A DNA stretch of 5,871 nucleotides. It comes from Promethearchaeota archaeon (GTDB lineage: Archaea; Asgardarchaeota; Lokiarchaeia; Sigynarchaeales; SOKP01). Position numbers and translations under genes: made by a program. How positions within the stretch are numbered: the stretch's first letter is position 1; the number at the start of each line of letters is the position of its first letter. The stretch lies in assembly GCA_019057735.1 (NCBI GenBank), contig JAHLWV010000149.1, positions 1 to 5,871 of the forward strand. Reading direction: 5' to 3'. Below the pieces are notes generated by a model. That model had not been told where the DNA came from, ran no database searches, and worked only from the letters and a program-made list of their open reading frames with translations. This document shows positions 5,720-5,871 of the stretch, piece by piece.

Positions 5720-5871
5720 TTATTCTAATTTAGCAAATAAAATTTGCTTCTCTAAAAAGTTTTTAATCTCCTCACATGTTTTTAGAGCAATCTCTTTATC
5801 GGGATATAATAATTTGGGTTCTGGACATTCTTCATCAAAGATACAATGTTTTTTGTCCGAATCATAAATCA
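5720..5871 (-). CDS. 3' end of an unrecognised gene, cut by the window edge
   Basis: An open frame enters from the right edge and ends at TAA (complement of 5720-5722), giving the last 49 residues of a protein. It is rich in Glu and Lys, with cysteines at partial residues 9, 15 and 32 (a C-x5-C pair followed by a third) and a helical-looking C-terminus, EEIKNFLEKQ. The composition is protein-like and the frame is open throughout an AT-rich stretch, so I consider it real. It converges on the nitrilase gene with a 21-base gap and so belongs to another transcript. I do not recognise the family; too little is visible to say whether the cysteines bind metal. Confidence 0.6.
   Translation of the reverse strand, partial: IYDSDKKHCIFDEECPEPKLLYPDKEIALKTCEEIKNFLEKQILFAKLE
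5732..5764 (+). terminator. possible transcription terminator of the operon
   Basis: AGCAAAT (5732-5738) and ATTTGCT (5742-5748) form a perfect seven-base stem with a three-base loop, followed by a second small palindrome ending in five T (5760-5764). The position, 34 bases past the nitrilase stop, suits an operon end. The stem is AT-rich, the T run is short, and the whole element lies inside the opposing gene's last codons, so it may be coincidental. Confidence 0.3.

Overview
The window is AT-rich and carries six complete, tightly packed genes on the + strand, plus the 3' end of a seventh gene on the - strand at the right edge. An archaeal origin fits best, with an Asgard/Lokiarchaeota-like lineage as a guess. 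The last + gene reads like the Thermococcales nitrilase family. Several ribosome sites resemble the archaeal (A)GGTGAT complement of 16S rRNA. The leader has a TATA-like box, and the proteins are rich in Lys, Glu and Ile. TGA is used as a stop. None of this proves the lineage.

Layout: bases 1-273 are non-coding and hold a probable promoter. Five consecutive genes (274-1191, 1221-2117, 2156-3076, 3095-4009, 4011-4907) encode roughly 300-residue proteins with one architecture: a short polar N-terminus, a hydrophobic membrane region of about 75 residues, a linker with a (K/D)(E/D)G(V/I)(I/F) motif, a left-handed beta-helix domain built of imperfect hexapeptide repeats, and a charged Lys/Glu tail. 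They form two subfamilies. Genes 1-3 are close paralogues from tandem duplication; genes 4-5 are a second, more diverged pair. The architecture resembles a single module of the membrane-plus-beta-helix C-terminal domain of Pls/NRPS-terminal-domain proteins. Gene 6 (4910-5698) is a soluble carbon-nitrogen hydrolase with an intact Glu-Lys-Cys triad. A convergent partial gene (5720-5871, - strand) ends 21 bases past its stop.

Gaps of 29, 38, 18, 1 and 2 bases indicate one operon, probably with translational coupling at the last two junctions. The simplest reading is a set of membrane-anchored acyltransferase-like subunits, possibly assembling as homo- or hetero-trimers, working with a cytosolic amidase/nitrilase. 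The substrate cannot be read from the sequence.

The most notable signals are the five-fold array itself; a sharp contrast in divergence between the membrane half and the beta-helix half of genes 1-3; near-identical leaders with TTG starts before genes 2 and 3; and loss in genes 4-5 of a histidine that genes 1-3 retain.
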